Made by a program: the position numbers and the translations under genes
In this document: positions 46,128-57,256 of the stretch, in pieces
Position numbering within the stretch: the first letter of the stretch is position 1
How the letters are laid out: each line of letters starts with the position of its first letter
Source: Rhizobacter terrae
Lineage (GTDB): Bacteria; Pseudomonadota; Gammaproteobacteria; Burkholderiales; Burkholderiaceae_C
NCBI RefSeq assembly: GCF_003852895.1
Contig: NZ_QUSW01000004.1
Location: forward strand, 310,001 to 374,000
Direction of reading: 5' to 3'
DNA length: 64,000 bases
The notes under the pieces: model-generated
Told to the model about the DNA's origin: nothing
Seen by the model: only the letters and a program-made list of their open reading frames with translations
Database searches by the model: none

Positions 46128-46916
46128 TCAGTGCGAGTGGACAGCGCTCACGCCGCCATCCACCGCGAGGATCTGCCCCGTGATGTGCTTGCCCGCGGCC
46201 GACGCGAACAGCAGCGCGGCGCCCTTGAGGTCGTCATCGTCGCCGATGCGGCCCAGCGGCGCCCCCTTGGCGAGGGCATCCACGCCAACCGCCTGCAGCG
46301 TGCCCTTGGTCATCTTGCTCGGGAACATGCCGGGCGCCAGCGCATTCACGGTGATGCCGTAGGCGCCCCACTCACCCGCCAGCGCCCGCGTGAAGTTCAC
46401 CACCGCGCCCTTGCTCGTGTGATAGGCCAGCGCCTTCAGCGCGATCGAGCCCGACAGGCCTGCAATGGAGGCGATGTTGATGATGCGCCCCTGCTTGCGA
46501 GGAATCATGCTCGCCTTGCCGATGGCCTGGCTCATCAGGAAGATGCTGCGCACGTTCAGGTCCATCACCTTGTCCCAGGCCTCCAGCGGATGATCCTCCG
46601 CCGTCGCGCCCCAGGTGGCGCCTGCGTTGTTGACGAGGACGTCCACGTGCCCCATGCGCTGCAGTGTCTCGCTGGCCACGCGCTGGATGTCCTCGGGTTG
46701 GCTCGCATCGGCCGCGATCCAGCGCGTGTCGATGCCCTTGGCCTGCAGGTGGGCCGCGGCCTCTTCGAGGTCACCCGCCTTGCGCGATGTCAGCATGATC
46801 TTCGCGCCCGCCTCGCCCAGCGCCTCCGCGATCTGGAGCCCCAGGCCGCGCGAGCCGCCGGTGACGAGGGCGACCTTGCCGGAAAGATCGAAGAGTTGCT
46901 GGACGGGAGTGCTCAT
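46128..46916 (-). CDS. Short-chain dehydrogenase/reductase (FabG-like)
   Basis: 262 residues from the ATG at 46916. TGGSRGLG, NNAG, IASIAG Ser and catalytic YHTSK (YxxxK); C-terminal GQILAVDGG. Similar to SDRs that interconvert 3-hydroxyacyl and 3-ketoacyl thioesters or gluconate-type polyols. Context favours 3-hydroxyacyl-CoA. Confidence 0.9.
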   Translation of the reverse strand: MSTPVQQLFDLSGKVALVTGGSRGLGLQIAEALGEAGAKIMLTSRKAGDLEEAAAHLQAKGIDTRWIAADASQPEDIQRVASETLQRMGHVDVLVNNAGATWGATAEDHPLEAWDKVMDLNVRSIFLMSQAIGKASMIPRKQGRIINIASIAGLSGSIALKALAYHTSKGAVVNFTRALAGEWGAYGITVNALAPGMFPSKMTKGTLQAVGVDALAKGAPLGRIGDDDDLKGAALLFASAAGKHITGQILAVDGGVSAVHSH

Positions 46917-46926
46917 GGATGATTGG

Positions 46927-48894
46927 CTACTTGTTGAGTGACTTGAAGAACGCCCGGCTGTCCGTCGGGCGTCCGAGGAATTGCTTGACCAGGTCCTGCG
47001 GCGCCACCTGGCCGCCGTTGGCCAGCACGGTGTCGCGGTAGCGCTTGCCGACCTCGGGGGACAGGCGCTTGCCCTCGAAGGCCGTGCGCAGGTCTTCCGC
47101 CACGACCAGGCTCCACATGTAGCTGTAGTAGCCGGCCGCATAGCCGCTTGCAAGGTGGCCGAAGCTGGCCGGCAGCATGGTGCCGTCGACGTGGCCCAGC
47201 GGCGTGTCGCCTTCCATGGCAGCCCACAGTGCGAGCGGGTCGCGCGCATCGCGGCCGTACAGGGCCAGGTCATAGCTGGCGTACAGGTGCTGGCGCGAGA
47301 CGCGGATGCCCTTGGCGAAGTGGTGCGCCTTGTCAGCCCGCTGCAGCAGGGCCGCCGGCACCGGCTTGCAGGTCTTGCAGACCTCCTGGAACAGCGCCAG
47401 CGTCTTCGCGTCGTACACCCAGTCTTCGAGCATCTGCGAGGGGGCTTCGACGAAGTCCAGCAGCACGTTGGTGCCGCCCTGGCTGCCATAGCGGGTGTGC
47501 GAGAGCACCTGGTGCAGCCCGTGCCCGAACTCGTGCAGCAGCGTCTCCAGCTCACCGATGGTCAGGCCCTGGCGGTTGAGGTTGGCCACCAGGCCGCCGG
47601 CGGGCAGGCGGTTCACCAGCGTCGAGGGATTGCGGAAACCCCACATCGCCGCATGGGAGAACTTGTCTTCGCGCGGATAGAGGTCCACGTAGAACGTGGC
47701 GATGGGTTGCCTGGTCGCGAGATCCACCACCTCGAAGGCTTGCGCATCCGGGTGCCACAGCGTTTCCTTCACCGGCACGAAGTCCACGCCGAACAGGCGC
47801 GTGGCCAGGCGGAAGACGAACTTCACGCTGGCGTCCGACGGGAAGTACGGGCGGAACTGCTCTTCATCCACCGCGAACTTCGCCTTGCGGGCCTTCTCGG
47901 TGTAGTAAGACGAATCCCAGCGTTCGATCTTCGTGTCGGCCAGCTTCTGCTTCGTGTCCTTCGCCTTGAAGCTGCGCAGCACTTCGATGTCGGCACGCTC
48001 GCGGGCCTGCACCGCATCCTTCACCGTGCCGAGGAACTTCTGCACCGTCGCCTCGTTCTGCGCCATGCGGCGGCGCGTGGCGAAGTCGGGGTAGGACTGG
48101 AAGCCGAAGAGGCTCGCGTACTCGCGCCGCAAGGCCACCAGCTGCGACAGCGTCTTGATGTTCTCGGCACCGGCACGGCTGCTGAAGGCCCGCCACATGC
48201 GCTCACGGGTCCTGGGGTTCACCGCCCGCTCGATCACCGGGCCGGACACCGGGTAGGCCATGCCCAGCAGGTAGCGCCCCTGCTCGTCGCGCTTGGCCGT
48301 CTTCCACGCGTCGGCGGGCACGCCCTTCAGTTCGGCTTCGGTGAAGGCTTCCTGCGTCTTGTCCTCGCGCACGCGGCGCTCGAACTCCTGCGACAGGCGG
48401 TTGATCTCGTTGTTGATCTCCTCGGCGCGCTTTTGCTTCTCGGGGCTGAGTCCGGCACCGGCATCCTCGAAGGCGTTGAGCGTGTCGGTGAGGAAGCGGC
48501 GGTCGATGTCGTCGGCCGGCTGCACCTGCTTGAGCAGCGCATAGACCTTGGCGCTTTGCTGGAACTTGGCGTTGAAGGCCTGGTAGCGCAGGTCGCAGGC
48601 TTCGGTCGCGTCGCGGATGGCCTTGTCCGGATGCACCGCGGTGAGCAGCGACATGGGCCCGTCGCTGTCTTCGTAGCGGCGGTACATCGCGTCCAGCTCT
48701 TTCAGCAGCGCGACGCCGCTGGTGTCGGGCATCGCCTCGATCTTCTGCTGCCCCGCAGTGAGGTCGGCCATCATGCGGTCGCAGTCGGCGTTGACGTCGG
48801 CCGCGTTCGCATAGACGGGCATCGTGTACGGCGCGGCATGCGCGGCCAGGCCCACGGCCGCGGTGGCCACCAGGGCCAGCAAGTGCTTCTTCAA
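46927..48894 (-). CDS. Periplasmic M3-family zinc oligopeptidase
   Basis: 655 residues with a signal peptide (cleavage after AHA at about 20). The zinc motif HEFGHGLH is at about residue 453, followed by the third-ligand region NVLLDFVEAPSQMLEDW. This is the M3 (thimet oligopeptidase/Dcp/OpdA) fold; secretion is less common in the family. It degrades short peptides in the periplasm. Its place inside a fatty-acid operon looks incidental. Confidence 0.9.
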   Translation of the reverse strand: MKKHLLALVATAAVGLAAHAAPYTMPVYANAADVNADCDRMMADLTAGQQKIEAMPDTSGVALLKELDAMYRRYEDSDGPMSLLTAVHPDKAIRDATEACDLRYQAFNAKFQQSAKVYALLKQVQPADDIDRRFLTDTLNAFEDAGAGLSPEKQKRAEEINNEINRLSQEFERRVREDKTQEAFTEAELKGVPADAWKTAKRDEQGRYLLGMAYPVSGPVIERAVNPRTRERMWRAFSSRAGAENIKTLSQLVALRREYASLFGFQSYPDFATRRRMAQNEATVQKFLGTVKDAVQARERADIEVLRSFKAKDTKQKLADTKIERWDSSYYTEKARKAKFAVDEEQFRPYFPSDASVKFVFRLATRLFGVDFVPVKETLWHPDAQAFEVVDLATRQPIATFYVDLYPREDKFSHAAMWGFRNPSTLVNRLPAGGLVANLNRQGLTIGELETLLHEFGHGLHQVLSHTRYGSQGGTNVLLDFVEAPSQMLEDWVYDAKTLALFQEVCKTCKPVPAALLQRADKAHHFAKGIRVSRQHLYASYDLALYGRDARDPLALWAAMEGDTPLGHVDGTMLPASFGHLASGYAAGYYSYMWSLVVAEDLRTAFEGKRLSPEVGKRYRDTVLANGGQVAPQDLVKQFLGRPTDSRAFFKSLNK

Positions 48895-49049
48895 GTGGTC
48901 TCCGTGAAGTGATCAGGCTGGCTGCGCGCGTGGCGCAGACGCCCGGTGGTCGCACCGGCCGGCTTGTAGCGCGGACGGTGCAGGAACGCATCCAGCGCGG
49001 ACGGGTTGGTCACGCAGGATGCAAAAGCCACGAGACGGCGCGGCATGGC

Positions 49050-49244
49050 TCAGGCCTTGTCGTCCTTCATGCGGGCGCGCACGAACACCAGCAGCACGCC
49101 CACCGCGGCAGTGATGCCGCCCCCGCTGGTGATGGTCCAGCCCAGCGCGTCGTCGCTGCGGGCCACCGACAGCCCGAGCCCCACGCTCAACAAGCCGCCG
49201 TAGATGAGAACCCAGATGAGCGTGTCGAGCGTGGAGGTCTTCAT
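49050..49244 (-). CDS. Small two-helix membrane protein
   Basis: 64 residues from the ATG at 49244. Two hydrophobic helices (about 7-27 and 36-54) with a short polar loop and a basic tail. No family recognised. It lies 14 bp after the acyl-CoA dehydrogenase and 155 bp before the peptidase. Confidence 0.6.
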   Translation of the reverse strand: MKTSTLDTLIWVLIYGGLLSVGLGLSVARSDDALGWTITSGGGITAAVGVLLVFVRARMKDDKA

Positions 49245-49258
49245 GTCTTTGTGGGTGC

Positions 49259-51085
49259 CTAGAACCAGGCGTCGTCCATGGAACGGCAAGTATCGTCGCG
49301 CGTCTCCACCACTTTCAACCACGCGGGCACTTTGGGCAGCTCGTAGTGGAAGAAATAGCGGGCGGCTGCGAGTTTTCCCTGGGTCAGGTCGCTTTCAGGC
49401 TGGCGCCGTGCGCACAGCGCGACGTCCAGCCAGATCCACGCCAGCACCGTGTGGCCAAAGGCCTGCAGGTAGGGCGTGGCATTGGCCAGCGCCTCTTCGG
49501 GGTTGCCCGTGGCCCAGGCGGACTTGGTGGCATTGCCCACGGCCTTGAGCGCGCCGGCCAGCGCGTTGCCGTGTGCAGCGAGCTCGGGCACTGCCATCGC
49601 CCGCTCGATGGTGCCGTTCATCTTGGACGCCAGCAGCGCGAGGCCCTTGCCGCCATCCATGACCACCTTGCGGCCCAGCAGGTCCAGCGCCTGGATGCCA
49701 TGCGTGCCCTCGTGGATCATGTTCAGCCGGTTGTCGCGCCAGTACTGCTCCACCGGGAAGTCGCGCGTGTAGCCGTAGCCGCCCAGCACCTGGATGGCCA
49801 GGCTGTTGGCCTCCAGGCACCACTCGCTGGGCCAGCTCTTGGCGATGGGCGTGAGCATCTCCAGCAGCAGGTGGGCTTCCTTCGCGCCCGCCTCGTCGCC
49901 GGTGTGCAGCTCGTCCACCAGCCGCGCGCAGTACAGCTCCAGCGCCACGGCACCTTCGCAATAGCTCTTTTGCGCCAGCAGCATGCGCTTCACGTCCGCG
50001 TGCTGGATGATGGGCACCTGCGGCTGCTTCGCGTCCTTGCCGCCCACGCCCATGGGCCGGCCCTGCGGGCGGTTGCGGGCGTACTCCAGGCTGGCCTCGT
50101 AGCCGGCATAGCCCAGCGTGGCCGCGCCCAGGCCCACGGCGATGCGGGCCTCGTTCATCATGTGGAACATGCAACGCAGGCCGTCGCCGGCCTTGCCGAC
50201 GAGGTAGCCGATGGCACCGGCACTGCCGCGCACCGGGTACTTGCCTTCACCGAAATTCAACAGCGTGTTGGGAATGCCGCGGTAGCCCAGCTTGTGGTTG
50301 AGGCCGGCCAGCGCCACGTCGTTGCGTTCGCCTGTGAGCTGGCCTTGGGCGTCCACCAGCTTCTTGGGCACGATGAACAAAGAGATGCCCTTGGTGCCCG
50401 GCACCAGCTTGCCCTCGGCATCGGGAATCTTCGCCAGCACGAGGTGGATGATGTTCTCCGACAGCTCATGCTCGCCGTTGGAGATCCACATCTTGTTGCC
50501 GCGCAGGCGGTAGCGCGGGCCGAAAGGGTCGCTCTCGAAGTCGCTGCCGTCGGGCGTGGCGCGCGTGACCACATCGGACAGGCTGGAACCTGCCTGCGGT
50601 TCGCTCAGGCACATCGTGCCGTAGAAGCGGCCGGCGAATTCATTGCGCGCGAACACCTGCTTCTGCAGCTCGGTGCCGTGTGCCATCAGCAGGTTGGCGT
50701 TGCCGCTGGTGAGCATGCCACCGCCGCCGATGCCGATGCCCGCCTTGGAGAAGAAGCTGTTGGCCGCCATCTCCACCACGCAGGGCAGCTGCATGCCGCC
50801 GATCTCGTAGTCCTGCGCGGCGGCGAGCATGCCGCTTTCCTGGAAGGCGCGTGCCGCGGCGTGGCTGCTCTCGGGCAGGTGCACCTTCTCGCCATCGAAC
50901 CACGGCTCCTCGGTATCGGCGATGCGGTTGAACGGCGCGAACTTGTCGCGGGCGATCTTCTCGCAGGTGTCGAGCACGGAGTCGAAGGTCTCGCGCGAGT
51001 GGTCGGCAAAGCGCGTGCGCTGGTTGAGCGACTCGACGTTCAGCCAGTCGTAGAGGAAGAACTCGGTGGTTTGGCGGTAGGTCAT
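49259..51085 (-). CDS. Acyl-CoA dehydrogenase, long FadE/DmdC-type
   Basis: 608 residues from the ATG at 51085. It has the N-terminal FFLYDWLNVESL extension, MCLSEPQAGSSLSDV, GNKMWISNGEHEL and NRLNMIHEGTHGIQALDLLGRK with the catalytic Glu, plus the extra C-terminal domain. It is paralogous to the protein at 15338. With the thiolase and FadB-like genes upstream it forms a beta-oxidation set. Confidence 0.92.
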   Translation of the reverse strand: MTYRQTTEFFLYDWLNVESLNQRTRFADHSRETFDSVLDTCEKIARDKFAPFNRIADTEEPWFDGEKVHLPESSHAAARAFQESGMLAAAQDYEIGGMQLPCVVEMAANSFFSKAGIGIGGGGMLTSGNANLLMAHGTELQKQVFARNEFAGRFYGTMCLSEPQAGSSLSDVVTRATPDGSDFESDPFGPRYRLRGNKMWISNGEHELSENIIHLVLAKIPDAEGKLVPGTKGISLFIVPKKLVDAQGQLTGERNDVALAGLNHKLGYRGIPNTLLNFGEGKYPVRGSAGAIGYLVGKAGDGLRCMFHMMNEARIAVGLGAATLGYAGYEASLEYARNRPQGRPMGVGGKDAKQPQVPIIQHADVKRMLLAQKSYCEGAVALELYCARLVDELHTGDEAGAKEAHLLLEMLTPIAKSWPSEWCLEANSLAIQVLGGYGYTRDFPVEQYWRDNRLNMIHEGTHGIQALDLLGRKVVMDGGKGLALLASKMNGTIERAMAVPELAAHGNALAGALKAVGNATKSAWATGNPEEALANATPYLQAFGHTVLAWIWLDVALCARRQPESDLTQGKLAAARYFFHYELPKVPAWLKVVETRDDTCRSMDDAWF

Positions 51086-51094
51086 GGGTGGGCA

Positions 51095-51184
51095 CGTAGG
51101 GTGGGTCAAGCGAAGCGGACCCACGCGTTGGTCATCGAAGTGGCACCGTACCGCGTGGGTCCGCTTCGCTTGACCCACCCTACG
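51095..51184. repeat. 33-bp perfect inverted repeat (REP-like)
   Basis: Bases 51095-51127 and 51152-51184 are exact reverse complements with a 24-nt loop. The arm (GTAGGGTGGGTCAAGCGAAG...) belongs to a repeat type I recall as widespread between genes of many proteobacteria. It lies between the thiolase and acyl-CoA dehydrogenase genes of one operon and may modulate downstream expression. A degenerate relative may occur at 63788-63823. Confidence 0.85.
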
Positions 51185-51238
51185 GTGCCTGTCATCCCCT
51201 CGCACCGGGCGGAGGGGATTGATCAGGACCGACAGGGT

Positions 51239-52414
<1,176 letters not shown>

Positions 52415-52439
52415 GATTCGTGTCCTCGATGGTGTTCGA

Positions 52440-54533
52440 TCAGGAGAAGGTCTTGCCTTCGGCGGCGAGCTTGGCGAGCAGCGGAGCAGGCTGCCAGAAC
52501 TCGGCATCGTCGTTGGGGTTCTTGGCAAAGCGCTTCATCGCCGCTGCCACGTTGAACAGGCCCACCTCGTCGGCGTATTGCATCGGGCCGCCGCGGTGCA
52601 TCGGGAAGCCGTAGCCGGTGAGGTACACCATGTCGATGTCCGAGGCGCGGGCGGCAATGCCTTCCTCGACGATCTTGGCGCCCTCGTTCACCAGCGAGAA
52701 CACCAGGCGCTGCACGATCTCTTCATCGCTGATCTTGCGCGGCGTGATGCCCAGCGAGGCGCGATGCTTGTCGATCATCTCCGTCACCACCGGCGAAGGA
52801 ATCGCATCGCGCTTGCCCGGAACGTAGTCGTACCAGCCGGCGCCGGTCTTCTGGCCATAGCGGCCGATCTCGCACAGCAGGTCGGCCGTCTTCGAGTAGC
52901 GCATGCCGGGCTTCTCCACCGAACGACGCTTGCGGATGGCCCAGCCGATGTCGTTGCCGGCCAGGTCGCCCATGCGGAACGGGCCCATGGCGAAGCCGAA
53001 CTTCTCGATGGCCTTGTCCACCTGCTCGGGCGAGGCGCCTTCGTCCAACAGGAAGCCGGCCTGGCGGCTGTACTGCTCGATCATGCGGTTGCCGATGAAG
53101 CCATCGCACACGCCCGAGACCACGCAGGTCTTCTTGATCTTCTTGCCGATCTGCATCACCGTGGCGAGCACGTCCTTTGCCGTCTTCTCGCCGCGCACCA
53201 CCTCCAGCAGCTTCATCACGTTGGCCGGGCTGAAGAAGTGCATGCCGACCACATCCTGCGGGCGCTTGGTGAAGGCGGCGATCTTGTTCACGTCCAGCGT
53301 GGAGGTGTTCGACGCGAGGATGGCACCGGGTTTCACCACCTCGTCCAGCGTCTTGAACACCGCCTCCTTCACGCCGAGTTCTTCGAACACGGCTTCGATG
53401 ACCAGGTCCGAATCCTTCAGGTCGGCGTAGTTCAGCGTGGTCGACAGCAGCGCCATGCGCTGGTCGTACTTGTCCTGCTTGAGCTTGCCCTTCTTGACCT
53501 GCGCCTCGTAGTTCTTGCGGATGGTGGCGACGCCGCGGTCCAGCGCTTCCTGCTTGGTCTCCAGGATGGTGACCGGGATGCCCGCGTTCAGGAAGTTCAT
53601 GGAGATGCCGCCGCCCATGGTGCCCGCGCCGATGACGCCGACCTTCTTGATCTCGCGGGTGGGTGTGTCCGAGGGGACATCGGGAATCTTGCTGGCGGCG
53701 CGCTCGGCCATGAACAGGTGGCGCAGCGCCTTCGACTCCGGCGTGAACATCAGCGCCGTGAACAGCTCGCGCTCGGCGCGCATGCCGTCGTCGAACTTCT
53801 TGGTGAAGGCGGCTTCCACGGCATCCACGCACCTCAGCGGCGCCGGGAAGTTCTTGCTCATGCCGCCCACCATGTTGCGGGCGAACTGGAAGTAGGCCTC
53901 GCGCTGCGGATGCTGTGCCTTCAGGTTGCGCACCAGCGGCGCGGGGCGCACGTCGGCCTTTTCTTGTGCGAAGGCGATGGCGGCGTCGAGCACGTTGGCA
54001 TCGACCAGCTTGTCGAACAGCTTCTGGCCGGGCGCCTTGGCCAGCATCTCGGCGGGCACGGGCTCGCCGCTGACGATGATGTTGAGCGCGTTCTCGGCGC
54101 CCAGCACGCGCGGCAGGCGCTGCGTGCCGCCGGCGCCGGGCAGCAGGCCCAGCTTCACCTCAGGCAGCGCGATTTGCGTGCCGGCCTGCACCACGCGGTA
54201 GTTGCAGCCCAGCGCCAGCTCCAGGCCACCGCCCATGCACACGGTGTGGATGGCCGCGACGGTGGGCTTGTCGCTGGCTTCGATCGCCAGGATGACGCTC
54301 AGCAGGTTCGGCTCGGCCAGCGCCTTGGGCGAGCCGAATTCCTTGATGTCCGCGCCGCCGGAGAAAGCCTTGCCGGCCCCGGTGATGACGATGGCCTTGA
54401 CGTTCGCATCGGCATTGGCCTTCTCCAGGCCTTGCGCGATGCCCAGCCGCGTGGCGTGGCCGAGGCCGTTCACAGGTGGGTTGTCGAGGGTGATGACGGC
54501 GACGTTGCCGCGAACTTCGTAATTGGCGCTCAT
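52440..54533 (-). CDS. Fused enoyl-CoA hydratase/3-hydroxyacyl-CoA dehydrogenase (FadB/FadJ-like)
   Basis: 697 residues from the ATG at 54533. N-terminal crotonase domain (about 1-190) with [13 protein letters not shown] and [13 protein letters not shown] (oxyanion and acidic residues). NAD-binding motif [12 protein letters not shown] at about 295, then [17 protein letters not shown] and a C-terminal dimerisation repeat. It performs the hydration and second oxidation of beta-oxidation. First gene of the operon; the 283 bp upstream hold the promoter, with a possible minus-strand -10 TAGAAT near 54605. Confidence 0.93.
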   Translation of the reverse strand: MSANYEVRGNVAVITLDNPPVNGLGHATRLGIAQGLEKANADANVKAIVITGAGKAFSGGADIKEFGSPKALAEPNLLSVILAIEASDKPTVAAIHTVCMGGGLELALGCNYRVVQAGTQIALPEVKLGLLPGAGGTQRLPRVLGAENALNIIVSGEPVPAEMLAKAPGQKLFDKLVDANVLDAAIAFAQEKADVRPAPLVRNLKAQHPQREAYFQFARNMVGGMSKNFPAPLRCVDAVEAAFTKKFDDGMRAERELFTALMFTPESKALRHLFMAERAASKIPDVPSDTPTREIKKVGVIGAGTMGGGISMNFLNAGIPVTILETKQEALDRGVATIRKNYEAQVKKGKLKQDKYDQRMALLSTTLNYADLKDSDLVIEAVFEELGVKEAVFKTLDEVVKPGAILASNTSTLDVNKIAAFTKRPQDVVGMHFFSPANVMKLLEVVRGEKTAKDVLATVMQIGKKIKKTCVVSGVCDGFIGNRMIEQYSRQAGFLLDEGASPEQVDKAIEKFGFAMGPFRMGDLAGNDIGWAIRKRRSVEKPGMRYSKTADLLCEIGRYGQKTGAGWYDYVPGKRDAIPSPVVTEMIDKHRASLGITPRKISDEEIVQRLVFSLVNEGAKIVEEGIAARASDIDMVYLTGYGFPMHRGGPMQYADEVGLFNVAAAMKRFAKNPNDDAEFWQPAPLLAKLAAEGKTFS

Positions 54534-54816
54534 GAGGACCTCGTGAGGTGGTTCGAGTGCGGGCGGAGGAGCGGGCTCTTCCTTGAAATAGAACGGTCGT
54601 GCGATTCTAGGTTTGTCTTGGGAGAAAGGCCTGTCTCTGCGGCGACAGAGTTGGCCGGATGGCGGGAGAGACGCTACTACCTTGGGTGGGGGTTGGGAAG
54701 GGTGGGAGGATGAGAGCCATGGGTTAGGGTTTCCTCGGGGGCATCGATCAGCCAAACGATCGCAACTCCGCCAGGACCACGCAAAATCCGATCGGTAGAA
54801 ACTTCAATCAAGCCTC

Positions 54817-55578
54817 ATGCCACGTGCTCGTACGCCACTTGAAGCTGCTGCGGGCAAACTCGTTTCGGCCATACAGCGGGAATGGAATGAGGAGCTAGGG
54901 ACAGCCACGGCTGCAAGCAGTGAGCAGGTCATGCATTCCTCGCACGATCTGCTTTACGCCGCCAAGATCGGCAATCTTGCGGGTGTGGTGGGAACGGGGT
55001 CGGTGACCGAGTTCTTAGGGAAGCAGTGGGTCGCTGAGCATCCAAGGATATGGCCCGATATCCAGACGCTGGAAGCGCTGGCCCTCTTCTGTACCCAGCA
55101 GGCGTCGGTTAATGAACTCGACACTCTTTTGCAGAGATCCGACTCCGATTCGATGAGGTGGGCCGATGGCGGGGACGCAGAGATCGCCGAGGAAATGCTG
55201 GCTTCACTTCCGAAGGAGGACTGGTTACGGGTCAAAGATCTTTGTTCAAGCCGTGACTCGCAATGGCGGGCTTGCCTGGCATCCATACTCCGCCCACAGC
55301 AAGGAGAATTCGCGCAACGCTTGCTGCTCGACCTCGCGTGGGACCAAGAGCTTGAGGTTGCCTTTCTCGCCGTGTCGGGAATCGCCTTCTACTGCGGCGT
55401 GAACGATGGGCGACAGGGTCCTTTTATCGATCTCAAGACCCGAAATCCCACCTTTCTCTCTCGAGCAAAGTCTGCTGCAGATCTAGTGGTACAAGTTCGC
55501 AAGGTGAGTGCATTGTGTTATCCAACAATCCAAGCGCGATTCGAACTGCTCGCACAGACGCTTGAGAAGCAATCCTGA
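54817..55578 (+). CDS. Uncharacterised protein in low-GC islet
   Basis: 253 residues, mostly helical, soluble, no signal peptide. No family recognised. Codon use is clearly less GC-biased than in the flanking operons. Residues about 35-60 (SSHDLLYAAKIGNLAGVVG) could be a short conserved helix pair. It faces away from the fadB operon and is probably expressed separately. Confidence 0.65.
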   Translation: MPRARTPLEAAAGKLVSAIQREWNEELGTATAASSEQVMHSSHDLLYAAKIGNLAGVVGTGSVTEFLGKQWVAEHPRIWPDIQTLEALALFCTQQASVNELDTLLQRSDSDSMRWADGGDAEIAEEMLASLPKEDWLRVKDLCSSRDSQWRACLASILRPQQGEFAQRLLLDLAWDQELEVAFLAVSGIAFYCGVNDGRQGPFIDLKTRNPTFLSRAKSAADLVVQVRKVSALCYPTIQARFELLAQTLEKQS

Positions 55579-55718
55579 TCAATTGTGGCGGCCGGCCTCC
55601 TCCGCGTACCCGTCAACTGGATCTGCCCGTCTTCCCGACCGCGCGGTCTTTGTCGTCCACTGAACAAACTTGCTCCGCCATTCAAAAGCTACTGTCCACA
55701 TAGCGCCAGTACACGCAA

Positions 55719-56531
55719 ATGACATTCAGCACCACATTCGTCCTACTACAACAAGAAGCATATTTGACGAGAGGAATTTTGGCCGAAGGTCTAACCGCTC
55801 TTCGCACCGCGGCCTTCCCTGACAAGGCAACCTTCTATTCGGGCTTCTTCAATACGGCGGTGGCATTCGAACGTGTCATGAAGCTGGTCGTAGTTGCGGA
55901 CCACATGCTTCAACACTCATCGGCTGTGCCAACGAAAACCGACCTGAAAGCCTACGGCCACGACTTGGTCTCTCTCTACAAGTCCAGCATTGCAGCGGCA
56001 TCGAGGGTAGGAGTTGGAAACTTGGGCTTTCCTCCCTCGGGATCCATCGAGGCCGGCATTCTTTCTTTTCTCTCGGAATTTGCCAGAACAACTCGGTATT
56101 ACAACCTTGATGCGCTCTCATCACCTTCTGTGCAGAGCGATCCACTGGCAAGTTGGGAGGCTATCCTGAATGATGTTCTCGTTCAGGACGTCCCTCAAAG
56201 AAAGATGCAAGCTCAACTCGATTTAGCCAAGCAGATGCATGACCTGATGGCGGGAAGCATCCGCGCGATTCAACACGGCATGGATGGCAAGCAGCTTTCT
56301 TTACTGGAGGTATTTAATCTTCCTGTGAAACACCAACTAGCCGTGCCATACACCATGGTTAGAGTATTTCGATTGCTGACGCCGCTACTCACCATCATCG
56401 GTGAACAGGGACGTCAGCTCTTCTACTGTCAGCCAAGATCCTCCAATCCGCAAGCACCGCTCTTTCACGAGTTCTTTGTTCACTTTGGTGGGAGTGATGC
56501 CGAAATTCGCCGAAAGAAGCGATGGCCATAA
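55719..56531 (+). CDS. Uncharacterised helical protein, weakly HEPN-like
   Basis: 270 residues, low-GC codon use, no signal peptide. Two motifs recall HEPN helices: FFNTAVAFERVMKLVVVADHM and LKAYGHDLVSLYKSS. The catalytic RxxxxH of toxin HEPNs is not evident. It may belong with the gene at 54817 as a two-gene accessory module. Function unknown. Confidence 0.6.
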   Translation: MTFSTTFVLLQQEAYLTRGILAEGLTALRTAAFPDKATFYSGFFNTAVAFERVMKLVVVADHMLQHSSAVPTKTDLKAYGHDLVSLYKSSIAAASRVGVGNLGFPPSGSIEAGILSFLSEFARTTRYYNLDALSSPSVQSDPLASWEAILNDVLVQDVPQRKMQAQLDLAKQMHDLMAGSIRAIQHGMDGKQLSLLEVFNLPVKHQLAVPYTMVRVFRLLTPLLTIIGEQGRQLFYCQPRSSNPQAPLFHEFFVHFGGSDAEIRRKKRWP

Positions 56532-56554
56532 ATCCTCGCGGAATTTGAAGGCAC

Positions 56555-57250
56555 TCAGACCTCCAGCCACTCCTTACGGATATACGCATTGGCCCGCAGA
56601 TCTGCCGGCGTCCCTTCGAACACGATCCGCCCATGCCCCATCACGTAGCACCGCTCTGAAATCTCCAGCGCTATCGTGAGCTTCTGCTCCACCAGCAGCA
56701 CGGACACCCCGCGGTTCTTCAGCTCCTTGAGGTACTGCGCCACCAACTCCACGATCTTGGGCGCCAGACCTTCCGTCGGCTCGTCGATCATGATGAGGTC
56801 CGGGTCGCCCATCAGCGTGCGGCACAGCGTGAGCATCTGCTGCTCCCCTCCGCTCATCACGCCCGCTTCCGTGTGCTGACGCTCCTTCAACCGAGGGAAC
56901 ATCTTGTACATGTCCTCGTAGGTCCAGCGCGGCTTCTTCTTGCCGCGCTTCTCGCCGAGCATCAGGTTCTGGTGCACCGTGAGCTTGGGGAAGATGTCGC
57001 GGTTCTCCGGCACGTAGCCGATGCCGTGGTGCGCGATCTCGTAGGCCTGCTGTCCCAGCAGCTCCTTGTCGCGAAACTTGATGGAGCCATCGCCCTCCAC
57101 CAGCCCCATGATGGTCTTCACCGTGGTCGATCGCCCGGAGCCGTTGCGGCCCAGGAGGCTCACGATCTCGCCTTCGCCCACGTGCATCTCCACCCCGTGC
57201 AGGATGTGGCTCTTGCCGTAGTAGGCGTGCAGGTTGTGCAGCTTGAGCAT
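56555..57250 (-). CDS. livF: Branched-chain-type ABC transporter ATPase LivF
   Basis: 231 residues. Walker A LGRNGSGRSTTV (note Arg in place of the usual Lys: GSGRST), signature VMSGGEQQMLTL, Walker B LIMIDEPTEGLAP. Typical LivF. The Walker A Lys-to-Arg change is unusual and could lower ATPase activity, although LivG carries a normal motif. Last gene of the operon. Confidence 0.9.
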   Translation of the reverse strand: MLKLHNLHAYYGKSHILHGVEMHVGEGEIVSLLGRNGSGRSTTVKTIMGLVEGDGSIKFRDKELLGQQAYEIAHHGIGYVPENRDIFPKLTVHQNLMLGEKRGKKKPRWTYEDMYKMFPRLKERQHTEAGVMSGGEQQMLTLCRTLMGDPDLIMIDEPTEGLAPKIVELVAQYLKELKNRGVSVLLVEQKLTIALEISERCYVMGHGRIVFEGTPADLRANAYIRKEWLEV

Positions 57251-57256
57251 GTCCGT

